From positions 1 through 42,970 of the IMG/VR virus record IMGVR_UViG_3300006175_000271: 42,970 nt of DNA; one strand, given 5' to 3'. Under the pieces are notes generated by a model, which did not search any database, was not told the origin of the DNA, and saw only the letters and a program-made list of their open reading frames with translations. Made by a program: the position numbers and the translations under genes. Origin of the DNA: a virus. This document shows positions 15,650-22,646 of the stretch, in pieces; position 1 is the first letter of the stretch, and every line of letters begins with the position of its first letter.

Positions 15650-15979
15650 CTACGGCAGCGGGGCCATTTCAGGCGTCAGGCTCTCTGGCGCGAAACGCAA
15701 ATTGGTGAGGTCGGCAACTAACTGCGAGAGATTGTCGTCGTCGCTGGCGTGCCATTGTTCGCAGCGTACATAAAAGACCTTCCCTTCAACGTCATAGTGA
15801 TTCGCACTCTCGATCTTGAAGTGATCGAAGTCGCCGTCTTTTCCGCCAACGGCGAGGATCAGTCCCGGGTATGGTGCAAAAGGTAACTCAATCGTGCGAT
15901 ACATCGGAAAAATACCAGCGGAGCGGCATTCGGGGACGCCCTTCTCGCAGACGATTGGGACGCACAATTCAACTTTCAT
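15650..15979 (-). CDS. Hypothetical protein
   Basis: 109 residues on the minus strand. I chose ATG 15979 (preceded by AGAGAG) over the longer frame to 16120, because the extra N-terminal residues are Arg-rich shadow sequence that would overlap the tRNA-like element. The protein is alpha/beta (VELCVPIVCEKGVPECRSAG; MYRTIELPFAPYPGLILAVG; VFYVRCEQWHASDDDNLSQL) with no catalytic motif I can name. One of the isolated minus-strand genes between the two recombinases. Confidence 0.6.
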   Translation of the reverse strand: MKVELCVPIVCEKGVPECRSAGIFPMYRTIELPFAPYPGLILAVGGKDGDFDHFKIESANHYDVEGKVFYVRCEQWHASDDDNLSQLVADLTNLRFAPESLTPEMAPLP

Positions 15980-16107
15980 GGCTCTCTTTGCATAGCACAG
16001 CGGCCGCGCGCGTCGGGCAGGCAGGCCCAAGGTACGCACGCGGCCGCGTGTATCGATATCGAGTTGGAAATGGGCTTGCCTGCCACCGAGCAGCCTAATG
16101 CTCGCGG

Positions 16108-16171
16108 AGCGGTGCGTCAAACCTGGGGAATCATAATCCGCGTGTCCGGGGTTCGAGTCCCTGCGCCGCTA
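16108..16171 (+). tRNA. tRNA-Met(CAT)-like sequence lacking a normal D arm; possible attP
   Basis: The acceptor strands AGCGGTG (16108-16114) and CGCCGCT (16164-16170) pair over 7 bp with one G-U, followed by discriminator A. The anticodon arm is GGGGA-ATCATAA-TCCGC (four of five pairs, anticodon CAT, U33 and A37). The T arm is CGGGG-TTCGAGT-CCCTG. Only 10 nt separate the acceptor from the anticodon stem, too short for a D arm. It is therefore either a minimal or degenerate tRNA, or the 3' part of a host tRNA carried by the phage as the attP identity block. The tyrosine integrase gene lies 1.2 kb downstream, which favours the attP reading. Confidence 0.5.
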
Positions 16172-16204
16172 GTGAGGGGGGCACCACCATCAAACGGAGA
16201 CGCA

Positions 16205-16434
16205 ATGGCTGACTTGGAAGTCAAAACGATCGAAGGCGTGCAAGACACCGGGAGCCCAGTCCTCGATTCATTGGTGAACATCGTTCAACCAAGGCCATGG
16301 GCCTCGATGCGAAAACGTTGGGCGCTTTGCACGACACGCTTATGAACCTGGCGCAGAAAGAGCCCGGCGGTCTGAGGTCCCGCACCAACTGCAGAAAGGT
16401 ATCGGCTAAACGGCCGGAGGAGGCGCCTGCATGA
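16205..16434 (+). pseudogene. Small gene apparently split by a frameshift
   Basis: ATG 16205 has GGAG six bases upstream and starts MADLEVKTIEGVQDTGSPVL, ending DSLVNIVQ before the frame deteriorates (stop 16345). In the -1 frame the sequence continues sensibly as KAMGLDAKTLGALHDTLMNL and on to TGA at 16434. Together they would give about 75 residues. No classical slippery heptamer is seen at the junction (CAACCAAGG near 16286), so a mutation is more likely than programmed shifting. Alternatively these are two tiny genes with a second start at ATG 16297. Confidence 0.4.
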
Positions 16435-16442
16435 ATCGACCG

Positions 16443-16640
16443 CTAGCTCAGCAAAAGCTGCTGGCGTCGTTCGTTCACTTTGCGCTGCAGCCGCTTGGCC
16501 TCGTCGCTGGCGATGGTCACGGTGCTTCGCAAATGTGCGAGGTAAACGACCAGGCCGCCGTTGCCCGGTTCGGCGACAGCGACATCGGAAGGGTCGAGCA
16601 GAACTTTTCCACCACAAGGCGCGCGAAAACGAACCAACAT
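16443..16640 (-). CDS. Small FlbD-like protein
   Basis: 65 residues on the minus strand. I chose ATG 16640 because GGAGG lies five bases upstream; an in-frame ATG at 16652 would put that signal inside the gene. The sequence (MLVRFRAPCGGKVLLDPSDV; GLVVYLAHLRSTVTIASDEA; KRLQRKVNE) resembles the small FlbD fold in which a residue stretch reports 'position and default value' beta strands. Function unknown. Confidence 0.62.
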   Translation of the reverse strand: MLVRFRAPCGGKVLLDPSDVAVAEPGNGGLVVYLAHLRSTVTIASDEAKRLQRKVNERRQQLLLS

Positions 16641-16870
16641 AAAAACCTCCATGGAATTGGAAACCCGTCAATGCTAGCACGCGGCCAGACTTGCGGAGTA
16701 CGACTCCGCGAGTGTCAGCGGGACGTGGCCAAAACCGGGCGTATTGGGGTAGGTAATTCGCGGAAAACTCACGAAAAACAGCGGAGATCGTGGTAGAATT
16801 CACCCGCCGGCTGGTCCTCGTATGGCGCTCTCAGGGCGTTTAAGCAGCCAGCTCCGGGTGACATCGGCGG

Positions 16871-16913
16871 GCCGGCTCCCCTTGAGAAAGGGAGCCGGCT
16901 CGTCACTTTTTTT
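16871..16913. terminator. Terminator-like hairpin
   Basis: GCCGGCTCCC (16871-16880) and GGGAGCCGGC (16890-16899) form a perfect 10-bp stem with a 9-nt loop. A seven-T run follows after seven bases (16907-16913). Confidence 0.65.
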
Positions 16914-16925
16914 CTCATCGGCCTG

Positions 16926-16953
16926 TTGACACCGCGACTTCGCGCGGTATAAC
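16926..16953 (+). promoter_or_regulatory. Strong sigma70-type promoter
   Basis: A perfect TTGACA (16926-16931) and TATAAC (16948-16953) are 16 nt apart. The spacer contains a CCGCG/CGCGG inverted repeat that could be an operator. The nearest recognised plus-strand gene is the integrase, 425 nt downstream. Confidence 0.65.
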
Positions 16954-17378
16954 GGCCGTCGCTTAATGGCCCACGCGCCAGCGCGGGCCACATACGAGCC
17001 CAAACGATTCTTGTCGCCTCTAGCGACCCATCGCTCTTTTCTCGGGAGCGGCGGCCGAACCGCACGGACTCGTGACAGTTGAGTTTCGTGCAGCCGATTT
17101 AAGCCGCCTCGTATGGTCGGCACTTCGGCCGCTTGGCATTCCGAGTTTTCCGCGAGTGCCACGCCAGAGCGTGCTTGCAAATTCCCACGCTCTGGCGTTG
17201 GCCGCCGCGCGAATTACTATGGCGCGTAGCGACTGAGGGCAGCCGCTGCCGCCATGGCAGAGCGGCAACATGGACGCACCCAATTTCTTTCGAAAAAACG
17301 GGTCAGTCGCTAAGGGAGTTCGAGGGAGCACTGCGCTGATCCACAGCACGGGCCACGTCGCCCGGCTAGGTCAGTACA
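16954..17378 (+). other. Long leader or non-coding transcript region before the integrase
   Basis: About 425 nt between a strong promoter and the integrase ATG. I see no convincing coding frame. It holds several hairpins: GGCCC/GGGCC near 16977-16995, AGCGA/TCGCT near 17021-17034, and a 13-bp pair ACGCCAGAGCGTG / CACGCTCTGGCGT at 17161-17198. It could be a structured leader, a small RNA, or part of the attachment/arm-binding region of the integrase. Confidence 0.4.
17161..17198. repeat. Inverted repeat in the integrase leader
   Basis: ACGCCAGAGCGTG and CACGCTCTGGCGT are perfect 13-bp arms around an 11-12 nt loop. No T tract follows. Confidence 0.75.
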
Positions 17379-18458
17379 ATGTCCACTTTACACTCTCCCC
17401 TGTTTCCCGATCCCGATCGGTCGGCTCCAGCCTTGAAGCTGTTCGTCGACGCACCCGACGATGGGCCACAATTCTCGGCCAGCATGACGCTCGCCGAGTT
17501 TTACAAGGCTTACGTGCAGCCGGTCTGCCTGGTGCACGCCGCCAAACGAAACCTCGACCAATACGAGCAATCGCTCGCCTACTGGGTCGAATTCACGGGC
17601 GACCCGCCCCTGTCGGCCATCGACGACTACACGGTTTCGCGCTTCTTGCAGGAGCTCAAAAAACTGCCGGGCCGCGGCAAGCGGCCGCTTGCCGACAACA
17701 CGGTGCGAAAGCACTGCGTACACGTGCAGTACGTGCTCGATCGGGCCGGGCCGCGATCGCGGCACAACCCGCAGGGCCAGCGGCTGATCGACGAAGTGCC
17801 CATCCTGCAAAAACCGTCGCTGGTTATCGACGAGGTGAGCGACAATTTCACGCTGCAGGAAATCGCCTGGTGGCTGGAGGCTGCCGAGACGGCGATCGCG
17901 CCTGTTTTGCGTGGCTGCTCGCCTGGCGACTTTTGGAGGTCGCTGACTCTTTTCACCTACAACATCGGCTTTCGCCTGCAGACGTTGCTAGCGTTGCGCT
18001 GGGAATGGATTTACGAAGAGGAGTTCGGCCGCACGAGAAAATGGATCAAAGTCCCGCCCGAAGCCATCAAGAAGAAACGCGGGCGGTCGTTCTACCTGAA
18101 TCATGCGGCCGGCGAAGCGCTCAACCTGGTGCGTCAGGTTACCCCCTCACAAGCGCTTGCCGGCCGAATTTTTCCCTGGCCACACTGCGAATCCTATCTG
18201 CAAGCAAGCCGGCGGGCAATGCTGGCCGAAAGCAAGATCCCCGTCTCGCGGCACTTCGGTTTTCACGGCCTTCGCAAAGCGTTTGCCACGGAGCTGGCGC
18301 AGATCAACGACGCCGCGGCCTCAATGGCGCTGGGCCATTCGCAGCGGAATGTCACGCGCGACCATTACCTCAACAAGCGCGTGATGGCCGAGGCAATGGA
18401 CAAGCTGCCGCAGCCCAAATGGACGCCGCCGGCGGATCCGCAGTTGAGACTCTTTTAG
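17379..18458 (+). CDS. int: Tyrosine recombinase / phage integrase
   Basis: 359 residues. The N-terminal 60-150 region is a SAM-like core-binding domain (LAEFYKAYVQPVCLVHAAKR; SRFLQELKKLPG). The catalytic domain holds the full set: Arg199 (YNIGFRLQTLLALRW), His296-x-x-Arg299 (GFHGLRKAFATEL), His320 (MALGHSQRNVTRD) and the nucleophile Tyr330 (DHYLN). It catalyses site-specific integration and excision, probably at a tRNA gene given the tRNA-like sequence at 16108. A long overlapping frame (17270-18739) is a shadow. Start ATG 17379 has a modest TAGGT signal. Confidence 0.95.
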   Translation: MSTLHSPLFPDPDRSAPALKLFVDAPDDGPQFSASMTLAEFYKAYVQPVCLVHAAKRNLDQYEQSLAYWVEFTGDPPLSAIDDYTVSRFLQELKKLPGRGKRPLADNTVRKHCVHVQYVLDRAGPRSRHNPQGQRLIDEVPILQKPSLVIDEVSDNFTLQEIAWWLEAAETAIAPVLRGCSPGDFWRSLTLFTYNIGFRLQTLLALRWEWIYEEEFGRTRKWIKVPPEAIKKKRGRSFYLNHAAGEALNLVRQVTPSQALAGRIFPWPHCESYLQASRRAMLAESKIPVSRHFGFHGLRKAFATELAQINDAAASMALGHSQRNVTRDHYLNKRVMAEAMDKLPQPKWTPPADPQLRLF

Positions 18459-18463
18459 GAAAA

Positions 18464-18540
18464 GGGTTCAGGGAAGCGCTCAGGGCGCCGGCTGCTTGTC
18501 CATGCCAGCCGCTGAGCCCTGAACCCCGAACCCCGAACCC
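18464..18540. repeat. Degenerate palindromic heptamer element
   Basis: GGGTTCAGGG at the left faces CCCTGAACCCCGAACCCCGA at the right. The loop itself folds (CTCAGGGCGCC...GGCTGC...GCAGCC-like). It sits just after the integrase stop. Confidence 0.75.
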
Positions 18541-18549
18541 TCTTTTGCT

Positions 18550-18710
18550 CACGCGAAGGCGCGAAGCCGCGAAGACGAGACGAAGTGCCGGCGCGAAGCC
18601 GGACGGCCGTGAGATGCCTTGGGCTCGGTTCGACATCGCCGGTCCATATAAGACTGGAAGCGGCCGGATCGGAACTCTTCTGAGTCTTCGCGGCTTCGCG
18701 CCTTCGCGTG
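18550..18710. repeat. Perfect 27-bp inverted repeat flanking 107 nt
   Basis: The 27-nt block at 18550-18576 (begins CACGCGAAGGCGCGAAG) is the exact reverse complement of 18684-18710. The 107-nt interior has no gene. The motif is built of GCGAAGGC/GCGAAGCC units and a related, imperfect pair brackets the gene at 42699. Confidence 0.9.
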
Positions 18711-18735
18711 AATTAGGCGTCAGGGAGGGGAAGCC

Positions 18736-20343
18736 ATGATCGTGATCGCCCGCAAGCAGTGCCCCTATTGCCAGAAGTGGTTCATCCCTCGCCCTGGGCG
18801 CACGCAAATTACATGCGGGAAGCCTAAATGCCAGAAGGCCCATGGCAAGGTGTGGCGCGCAGACAACGCTCAAAGGCTTAGGGCTCAGCAGCAATGCTGG
18901 TACATGGCGAACGCCGAGCGCATCTCCGCATGCGGCAAAGCCTATTACGCGGCGAACGGTGAAAGCATTAGGGCCAAACACGCGGCATACCGTAAGGCGA
19001 ACCCTGAAAAGGTCGCGGCTGCGAACAAATCCTGGCGCATGTCAAACCCAACTTATGACGCGCGGAAATACGCAAAAAAGCGGGCCACGGAAAACCTGAT
19101 CAACCTGCTGTCCGCGTCGCGTCTGCGGGTCGATCTTCAACACCACGCGACGATCATGGGAGTTGAAACGATGAACGCGAGTGATCTCGGCGCGAAGCAG
19201 GAAGAGTGGCGACTAAAAATCGAATCGCTGGACTTCGACGGCTGTGAACAGTTGTATGAAGCCAAGCAAGCGACGCTCGAAGAGTCTGTCGTCGTGCTGG
19301 CGGAGATTGCGGCCCGTTATAAGCGCGATTGGCCATCAGCCTTCAAGAAGAAGTTCAGACACACGGGCGAAATGCTTTTGCTTGTCCAAGAAGGCAAGCT
19401 GAACCCGGCGCTCTATCTGGCAAACCCGAAGCCCACACTCGCCAAACTGGCGGCCGCCAAAGTCCCCTTCGAACAGCAGCCATCGCTTGCGGGAATGCGG
19501 GTCGCCGAGCCGGAAGGCGGAAGTCATCCATTGGACGTGTCCGAGGCCACGGCGGAAGAGATTGCGCAGGTCATCGACGACCGCGGAATCGTGCCTGAAG
19601 GGGAGCAAGCCACGCCGCGGGCAGGCCTAGAATCGAGCGTTGAAAAACCACTGGCCGATCGACTGGGACAGCTCGATGAGCTGATTGACCGCTGTGAGGC
19701 GCAAATCGAAAAGGAGAACCAGCGGCATGCCAGGGCCGTCGCGGCCCTGAGAGAGCAGCTCGCCGAGCTGCGTGCAGAGAGAAAACAGCTCGCTAAAGAG
19801 TTGGCGGCCCTTGCCCTGACCTACCCCCTAAGCCCTATGCGACCTTCCATCGTTACCTGCCGGCGCGTGTGGACGTCGCCGGATGTGTGCGGCCATTGCG
19901 GCGCTTCTACGTCCACTGTCACCAGGGAGGGAAATTCTCGATCACTTTTGGGCCGCGCGGGACGGATCATCGCCCCCGCGCGGCCTTTTTTCTTCGCTTC
20001 GTTCTTAGGTCTTAGGAGGAGATTTTTCAATGGCAATCTCAGCAGTCGAAAGCAGGGCGCTCAATCACGTCGTGCGTCGCTTCAACACGCTCTACCCGAT
20101 CGGCACGGCGGTCAGATATTGGCCGGGAGTGCGCGAAGGTCTGGGGATTTCCTCGCACACCAAAAGCGAAGCCTTTCTGCTCGCCGGTCACACGCCCTGC
20201 GTTTTTGTCGACGGCCGCGGCGATTGCATCGCTCTGACCCACGTCTGCGCCGAAGCCCAGAACAGAGAAGAGGCACCGGTAGTTCGTGGTGGCGACGTCG
20301 AGGGCTGCATGCGGCAGCTCGCCGAGACAAACCAAGTGATTGA
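18736..20343 (+). CDS. Zn-finger protein with long helical region; C-terminus probably over-extended
   Basis: The frame is open for 535 codons. Residues 8-40 have CPYCQKWFIP...CGKPKCQ, a two-Cys-pair finger, then YY/ANGE...IRAK repeats like those preceding HNH domains, but no HNH core follows. Residues 150-245 are a globular domain (LDFDGCEQLYEAKQ; RHTGEMLLLVQEGKLNPALY). Residues 305-365 are a coiled coil (EALIEKENQRHARAVAALRE-like). Good coding character ends near 19820 at a CCCTAAG-type repeat. After that the frame runs through a strong terminator (19951-19991) and 310 nt of another gene, so the last 170 codons are probably not native. Internal ATG near 19171 could start a second product. 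Confidence 0.55.
   Translation: MIVIARKQCPYCQKWFIPRPGRTQITCGKPKCQKAHGKVWRADNAQRLRAQQQCWYMANAERISACGKAYYAANGESIRAKHAAYRKANPEKVAAANKSWRMSNPTYDARKYAKKRATENLINLLSASRLRVDLQHHATIMGVETMNASDLGAKQEEWRLKIESLDFDGCEQLYEAKQATLEESVVVLAEIAARYKRDWPSAFKKKFRHTGEMLLLVQEGKLNPALYLANPKPTLAKLAAAKVPFEQQPSLAGMRVAEPEGGSHPLDVSEATAEEIAQVIDDRGIVPEGEQATPRAGLESSVEKPLADRLGQLDELIDRCEAQIEKENQRHARAVAALREQLAELRAERKQLAKELAALALTYPLSPMRPSIVTCRRVWTSPDVCGHCGASTSTVTREGNSRSLLGRAGRIIAPARPFFFASFLGLRRRFFNGNLSSRKQGAQSRRASLQHALPDRHGGQILAGSARRSGDFLAHQKRSLSARRSHALRFCRRPRRLHRSDPRLRRSPEQRRGTGSSWWRRRGLHAAARRDKPSD
19951..19991 (+). terminator. Rho-independent terminator inside the open frame of 18736
   Basis: GGCCGCGCGGG and CCCGCGCGGCC form an 11-bp stem, followed by TTTTTT (19986-19991). 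It marks the real end of the upstream transcript and lies 40 nt before the Shine-Dalgarno of the gene at 20030. Confidence 0.88.
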
Positions 20344-20374
20344 GCGGGCACAAGCGGAAACGAGAACAGGATAA
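20030..20374 (+). CDS. Hypothetical early protein
   Basis: 114 residues with a strong GGAGGAG signal nine bases upstream. N-terminus SRALNHVVRRFNTLYPIGTA, then VRYWPGVREGLGISSHTKSE and LAGHTPCVFVDGRGDCIALT, a small beta-barrel-like segment often seen in phage early proteins of this kind. A helical tail (VEGCMRQLAETNQVIERAQA) follows. Function unknown. It overlaps the doubtful 3' part of the frame at 18736. Confidence 0.72.
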   Translation: MAISAVESRALNHVVRRFNTLYPIGTAVRYWPGVREGLGISSHTKSEAFLLAGHTPCVFVDGRGDCIALTHVCAEAQNREEAPVVRGGDVEGCMRQLAETNQVIERAQAETRTG

Positions 20375-20391
20375 ACCCCAGGGAGGAATTT

Positions 20392-20595
20392 ATGGGACTT
20401 GCTTACCTGCTCGATTTTTACCGCCGACTGCAAGCCAAGAAGGGCTATCGACCCGAGGTCGTGATCTTCACTCGGGCATTTCGGGAAGACCTGCACGCCC
20501 TCCAGTTTCGGCGGCAGCGGCCTGCCAGCGTGTTCTATCGCCGCCGCGGCAAAGGCCAGCGTGAAGAGCGCAAGCGCGCCAAGGGGGAACGATGA
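20392..20595 (+). CDS. Small basic protein
   Basis: 67 residues, GGGAGGAA Shine-Dalgarno upstream. Begins LAYLLDFYRRLQAKKGYRPE and ends in a strongly basic tail (RRRGKGQREERKRAKGER). ATGA overlap with the next gene. Probably nucleic-acid associated; family not recognised. Confidence 0.65.
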   Translation: MGLAYLLDFYRRLQAKKGYRPEVVIFTRAFREDLHALQFRRQRPASVFYRRRGKGQREERKRAKGER

Positions 20596-20924
20596 AAGGC
20601 GCCTGCCAACGCTGTGGCTGCACTCAGGACGATCCGTGCAAGGGCGGCTGTGCGTGGGTCGATGAAGGCGAGGACCTATGCGACCGCTGCGCCGCGCACA
20701 TCGTGGGCGAGCCCGTGCCGGAAAACGACCTGGCCGCACTGCGGCTGCACTTCCGCGCGTTTACGTGCATCGCCATTTTCGCAATCGCCCGCCTGCGTGG
20801 CGAGCAAGCGCAGCTACGCAGGGCGATCGACGAGCTCACGGACGGGACGGACGTCGAACGCGATTGGGGCGAAGACGTCGAGCACGTGCACCCGGAAATC
20901 TGGACCCCGTGGACGGCACAATAA
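20592..20924 (+). CDS. Small Zn-binding phage protein
   Basis: 110 residues. The N-terminal Cys cluster CQRCGCTQDDPCKGGCAW...LCDRC is a motif shared by many small phage proteins of unknown function. A short hydrophobic helix (AFTCIAIFAIARLRGEQ) and an acidic C-terminus follow. It overlaps the preceding gene by ATGA, so the two are coupled. Confidence 0.72.
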   Translation: MKGACQRCGCTQDDPCKGGCAWVDEGEDLCDRCAAHIVGEPVPENDLAALRLHFRAFTCIAIFAIARLRGEQAQLRRAIDELTDGTDVERDWGEDVEHVHPEIWTPWTAQ

Positions 20925-20940
20925 GCCAAGGAATGGCATC

Positions 20941-22176
20941 GTGGAACAAAGAAAAAATGCCAGCGACAACGCCCAGCGGCTAGAATGGATCGAAGCCGAC
21001 GAGCTGCGTCGCCTGGTGTGGCAAACCAAGTGGCGGCTGCCGCCCAAGCCAAACCAGCCGGAGAAAAAGCCGCGACGGCTTTCCGGCGAAGCTCGCTGTG
21101 CCTGGTGGGTGCTATGGTGGGACCTTGGTTTGTGGCGCGGCGGCGCGCTCGACGTGACGGCCGCCCAGATCGCCACGGCGATCGGCGATAGCGACAGCCG
21201 CGGGGGCCGGCGGGCGATCGAGGCCCTACGTGACGCCGGCCTGCTGGGCATCGACGCCAGAGAAAAACAAGTAACGGGGCGTTATACCGTCTTCATGCCG
21301 GACCCACGGGACGTCCGTCGCGGACGTCGCCAGGCGAGCGACGGCCAGGTCGAACTGTTCGATGATGATCACATCGAGCAGGGCGAGACTGAGCCAGGAT
21401 CGTCCCCCGTGGCCGATCGGGTGTCTGAGTTCGACAGCGCCGCTGTCAACGCCGACCCGGGCACTCCTCCTGTTTCCAACGGGAGGAGTGTGCGCTTTGC
21501 GGACCGGTCGGCGGCGCCCATTGGCGTCGTCGCCGCGGCGGATGTTGCACAACATCCGCCGCCGGATGTTGTGCAACACCTTGCGCAACATGTTGCGCAA
21601 CATCCGCCGCCGACCGCGCATCTCCAGGGGAGGAGCTCCCCCGCGCGAGAACGACTTGAAGACTTGGACTTGAAGGGAAACATTTTTCCCAACTTGGGTC
21701 TTGAAAGACTTGAGACTTATAGCGCGCAAGTTCAAGTAACGGTTAGAGGCGCCAGCGGCGGCGGAAGTGGCGCAACATCCGCCGCGGGCCTGCCGACCAC
21801 CGCCGCGCTGCCAAAGGCCGCCGCGGCTGCCAGCGGCGAACCGGCGAAGGTCGGTGACCTGTTCTCGCAGGTCATGTCGGCGATCGATGGCCGACGGGGA
21901 ATCGCTTTCGCCACGTCGCTGTGTGCGATCGTGCCGGACCTGTGGGGCGATTGGGCCGACGAGCTTGGCCGCGAGCTGGATGGCGGCCGCGACGCTGAGC
22001 ACGGAGGCGAACCGACTCCCCTGTCGACGCGGGAGGTCGCGCGTCTCGTCGTGGCCGAGGCGAAACGCAAGCGGAGAGACCGGCCGGCCGCGGTGTATTT
22101 CACCGGCGCCGTGAATCTCTGGCTGCAAGAGCACGGCCGCAAGCGAATTTTCATCAAGCCACGTCAGCCGAGGTGA
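20941..22176 (+). CDS. Putative replication initiator (winged-helix, lambda O-like layout)
   Basis: 411 residues from GTG 20941 (AAGGA eight bases upstream). A longer frame from 20614 is a shadow of the previous gene. Residues 25-120 look like a winged helix: CAWWVLWWDLGLWRGGALDV, TAAQIATAIGDSDSRGGRRA, IEALRDAGLLGIDAREKQVT, RYTVFMPDP. The middle 130-270 is a low-complexity linker that encodes QH repeats over a cluster of palindromic DNA repeats. The C-terminal 290-410 is helical (VGDLFSQVMSAIDGRRGIAF; STREVARLVVAEAKRKRRDR). The layout (DNA-binding N-terminus, repeats inside the gene, C-terminal interaction domain) is that of lambda O. Alternative: a regulatory winged-helix protein. Confidence 0.6.
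   Translation: MEQRKNASDNAQRLEWIEADELRRLVWQTKWRLPPKPNQPEKKPRRLSGEARCAWWVLWWDLGLWRGGALDVTAAQIATAIGDSDSRGGRRAIEALRDAGLLGIDAREKQVTGRYTVFMPDPRDVRRGRRQASDGQVELFDDDHIEQGETEPGSSPVADRVSEFDSAAVNADPGTPPVSNGRSVRFADRSAAPIGVVAAADVAQHPPPDVVQHLAQHVAQHPPPTAHLQGRSSPARERLEDLDLKGNIFPNLGLERLETYSAQVQVTVRGASGGGSGATSAAGLPTTAALPKAAAAASGEPAKVGDLFSQVMSAIDGRRGIAFATSLCAIVPDLWGDWADELGRELDGGRDAEHGGEPTPLSTREVARLVVAEAKRKRRDRPAAVYFTGAVNLWLQEHGRKRIFIKPRQPR
21535..21750. other. Candidate replication origin: iteron-like cluster plus AT-richer stretch
   Basis: Four copies of the palindromic core (G/C)TTG(C/T)(A/G)CAAC start at 21544, 21568, 21580 and 21592, spaced by 24, 12 and 12 nt. The first sits in a 28-nt palindrome (21535-21562). 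TTGCGCAACATGTTGCGCAA at 21581-21600 is a perfect palindrome. A partial fifth copy is at 21769. Downstream, 21645-21745 is AT-richer, with repeated GACTTGA units in both orientations. The arrangement resembles lambda ori inside gene O. The period of 12 also encodes a tetrapeptide repeat, so a purely coding origin of the repeats is possible. Confidence 0.5.
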
Positions 22177-22233
22177 CCATGCCGCATCCCTCATCCTTCA
22201 TCTCTCATCCCTCATCCAGAAAGTGACCATGCC
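22173..22233. repeat. TCATCCC array flanked by an 11-bp direct repeat
   Basis: GTGACCATGCC occurs at 22173-22183 and 22223-22233, on either side of a CTCATCC heptamer array (22185-22218). The duplication looks like a target-site duplication or replication slip made when the array entered. The upstream copy still carries GAGG before its ATG; the downstream copy does not. Confidence 0.85.
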
Positions 22234-22417
22234 CGTCGTGAAGGTGATTTGTGCGCATCGCATCGACCGCTCGCTGTGGGACGAAGAGCGCGGCGATCGG
22301 CGTTGGAATGGCGCCCAGTACGTCTGGGCGCCATCGCTGAGCGGCGCGCTGATCCGCACGACCTGCCGACGTTGCAAAGCGTTCGTCGGCTATCGAACCC
22401 TGGAGCAAAAAGCATGA
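22229..22417 (+). CDS. Small CxxC protein
   Basis: 62 residues from ATG 22229. It begins MPVVKVICAHRIDRSLWDEE and contains TTCRRCKAFVGYR, a single CxxC that with the earlier Cys could bind zinc. Its start seems to have lost its Shine-Dalgarno to the array insertion just upstream. ATGA overlap with the next gene. Confidence 0.6.
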   Translation: MPVVKVICAHRIDRSLWDEERGDRRWNGAQYVWAPSLSGALIRTTCRRCKAFVGYRTLEQKA

Positions 22418-22635
22418 GCCCTGAACGCGACCTGAGCTATCGACTCAGCCAACTGCACTGGACCGGCCGCAATTGCTACGAGGGCTTTCGCGTGAAGTTT
22501 TGTGGAAAATGGCATCGGCCGTGTGAGTCGGGCGAACGCTTCATCGCCGACGTGCTGGCCGCTCTCGACGAAGCTTCCGCAATGCTCGATCGAATCGCGA
22601 TTGAGCGCGAGCGTCGACTTCCCCTTCCCTCTTAG
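22414..22635 (+). CDS. Small hypothetical protein
   Basis: 73 residues, coupled to the previous gene by ATGA. Starts SPERDLSYRLSQLHWTGRNC and includes a helical C-terminus (FIADVLAALDEASAMLDRIA). No motif recognised. Confidence 0.62.
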   Translation: MSPERDLSYRLSQLHWTGRNCYEGFRVKFCGKWHRPCESGERFIADVLAALDEASAMLDRIAIERERRLPLPS

Positions 22636-22646
22636 GAGAACCAATC

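Noticed and set aside
16108-16171. Fully functional tRNA gene
   Set aside because: The D arm is missing (10 nt instead of about 19), so I only call it tRNA-like.
16286-16300. Programmed -1 frameshift at the small split gene
   Set aside because: No slippery heptamer is present; a mutation is likelier.
17270-18739. 489-residue plus-strand frame over the integrase
   Set aside because: Arg/Ala/Pro-rich shadow of the integrase, which has all catalytic residues in another frame.
20614-20940. Upstream extension of the initiator gene
   Set aside because: It lies over the Zn-binding gene at 20592 in another frame; GTG 20941 has its own SD.
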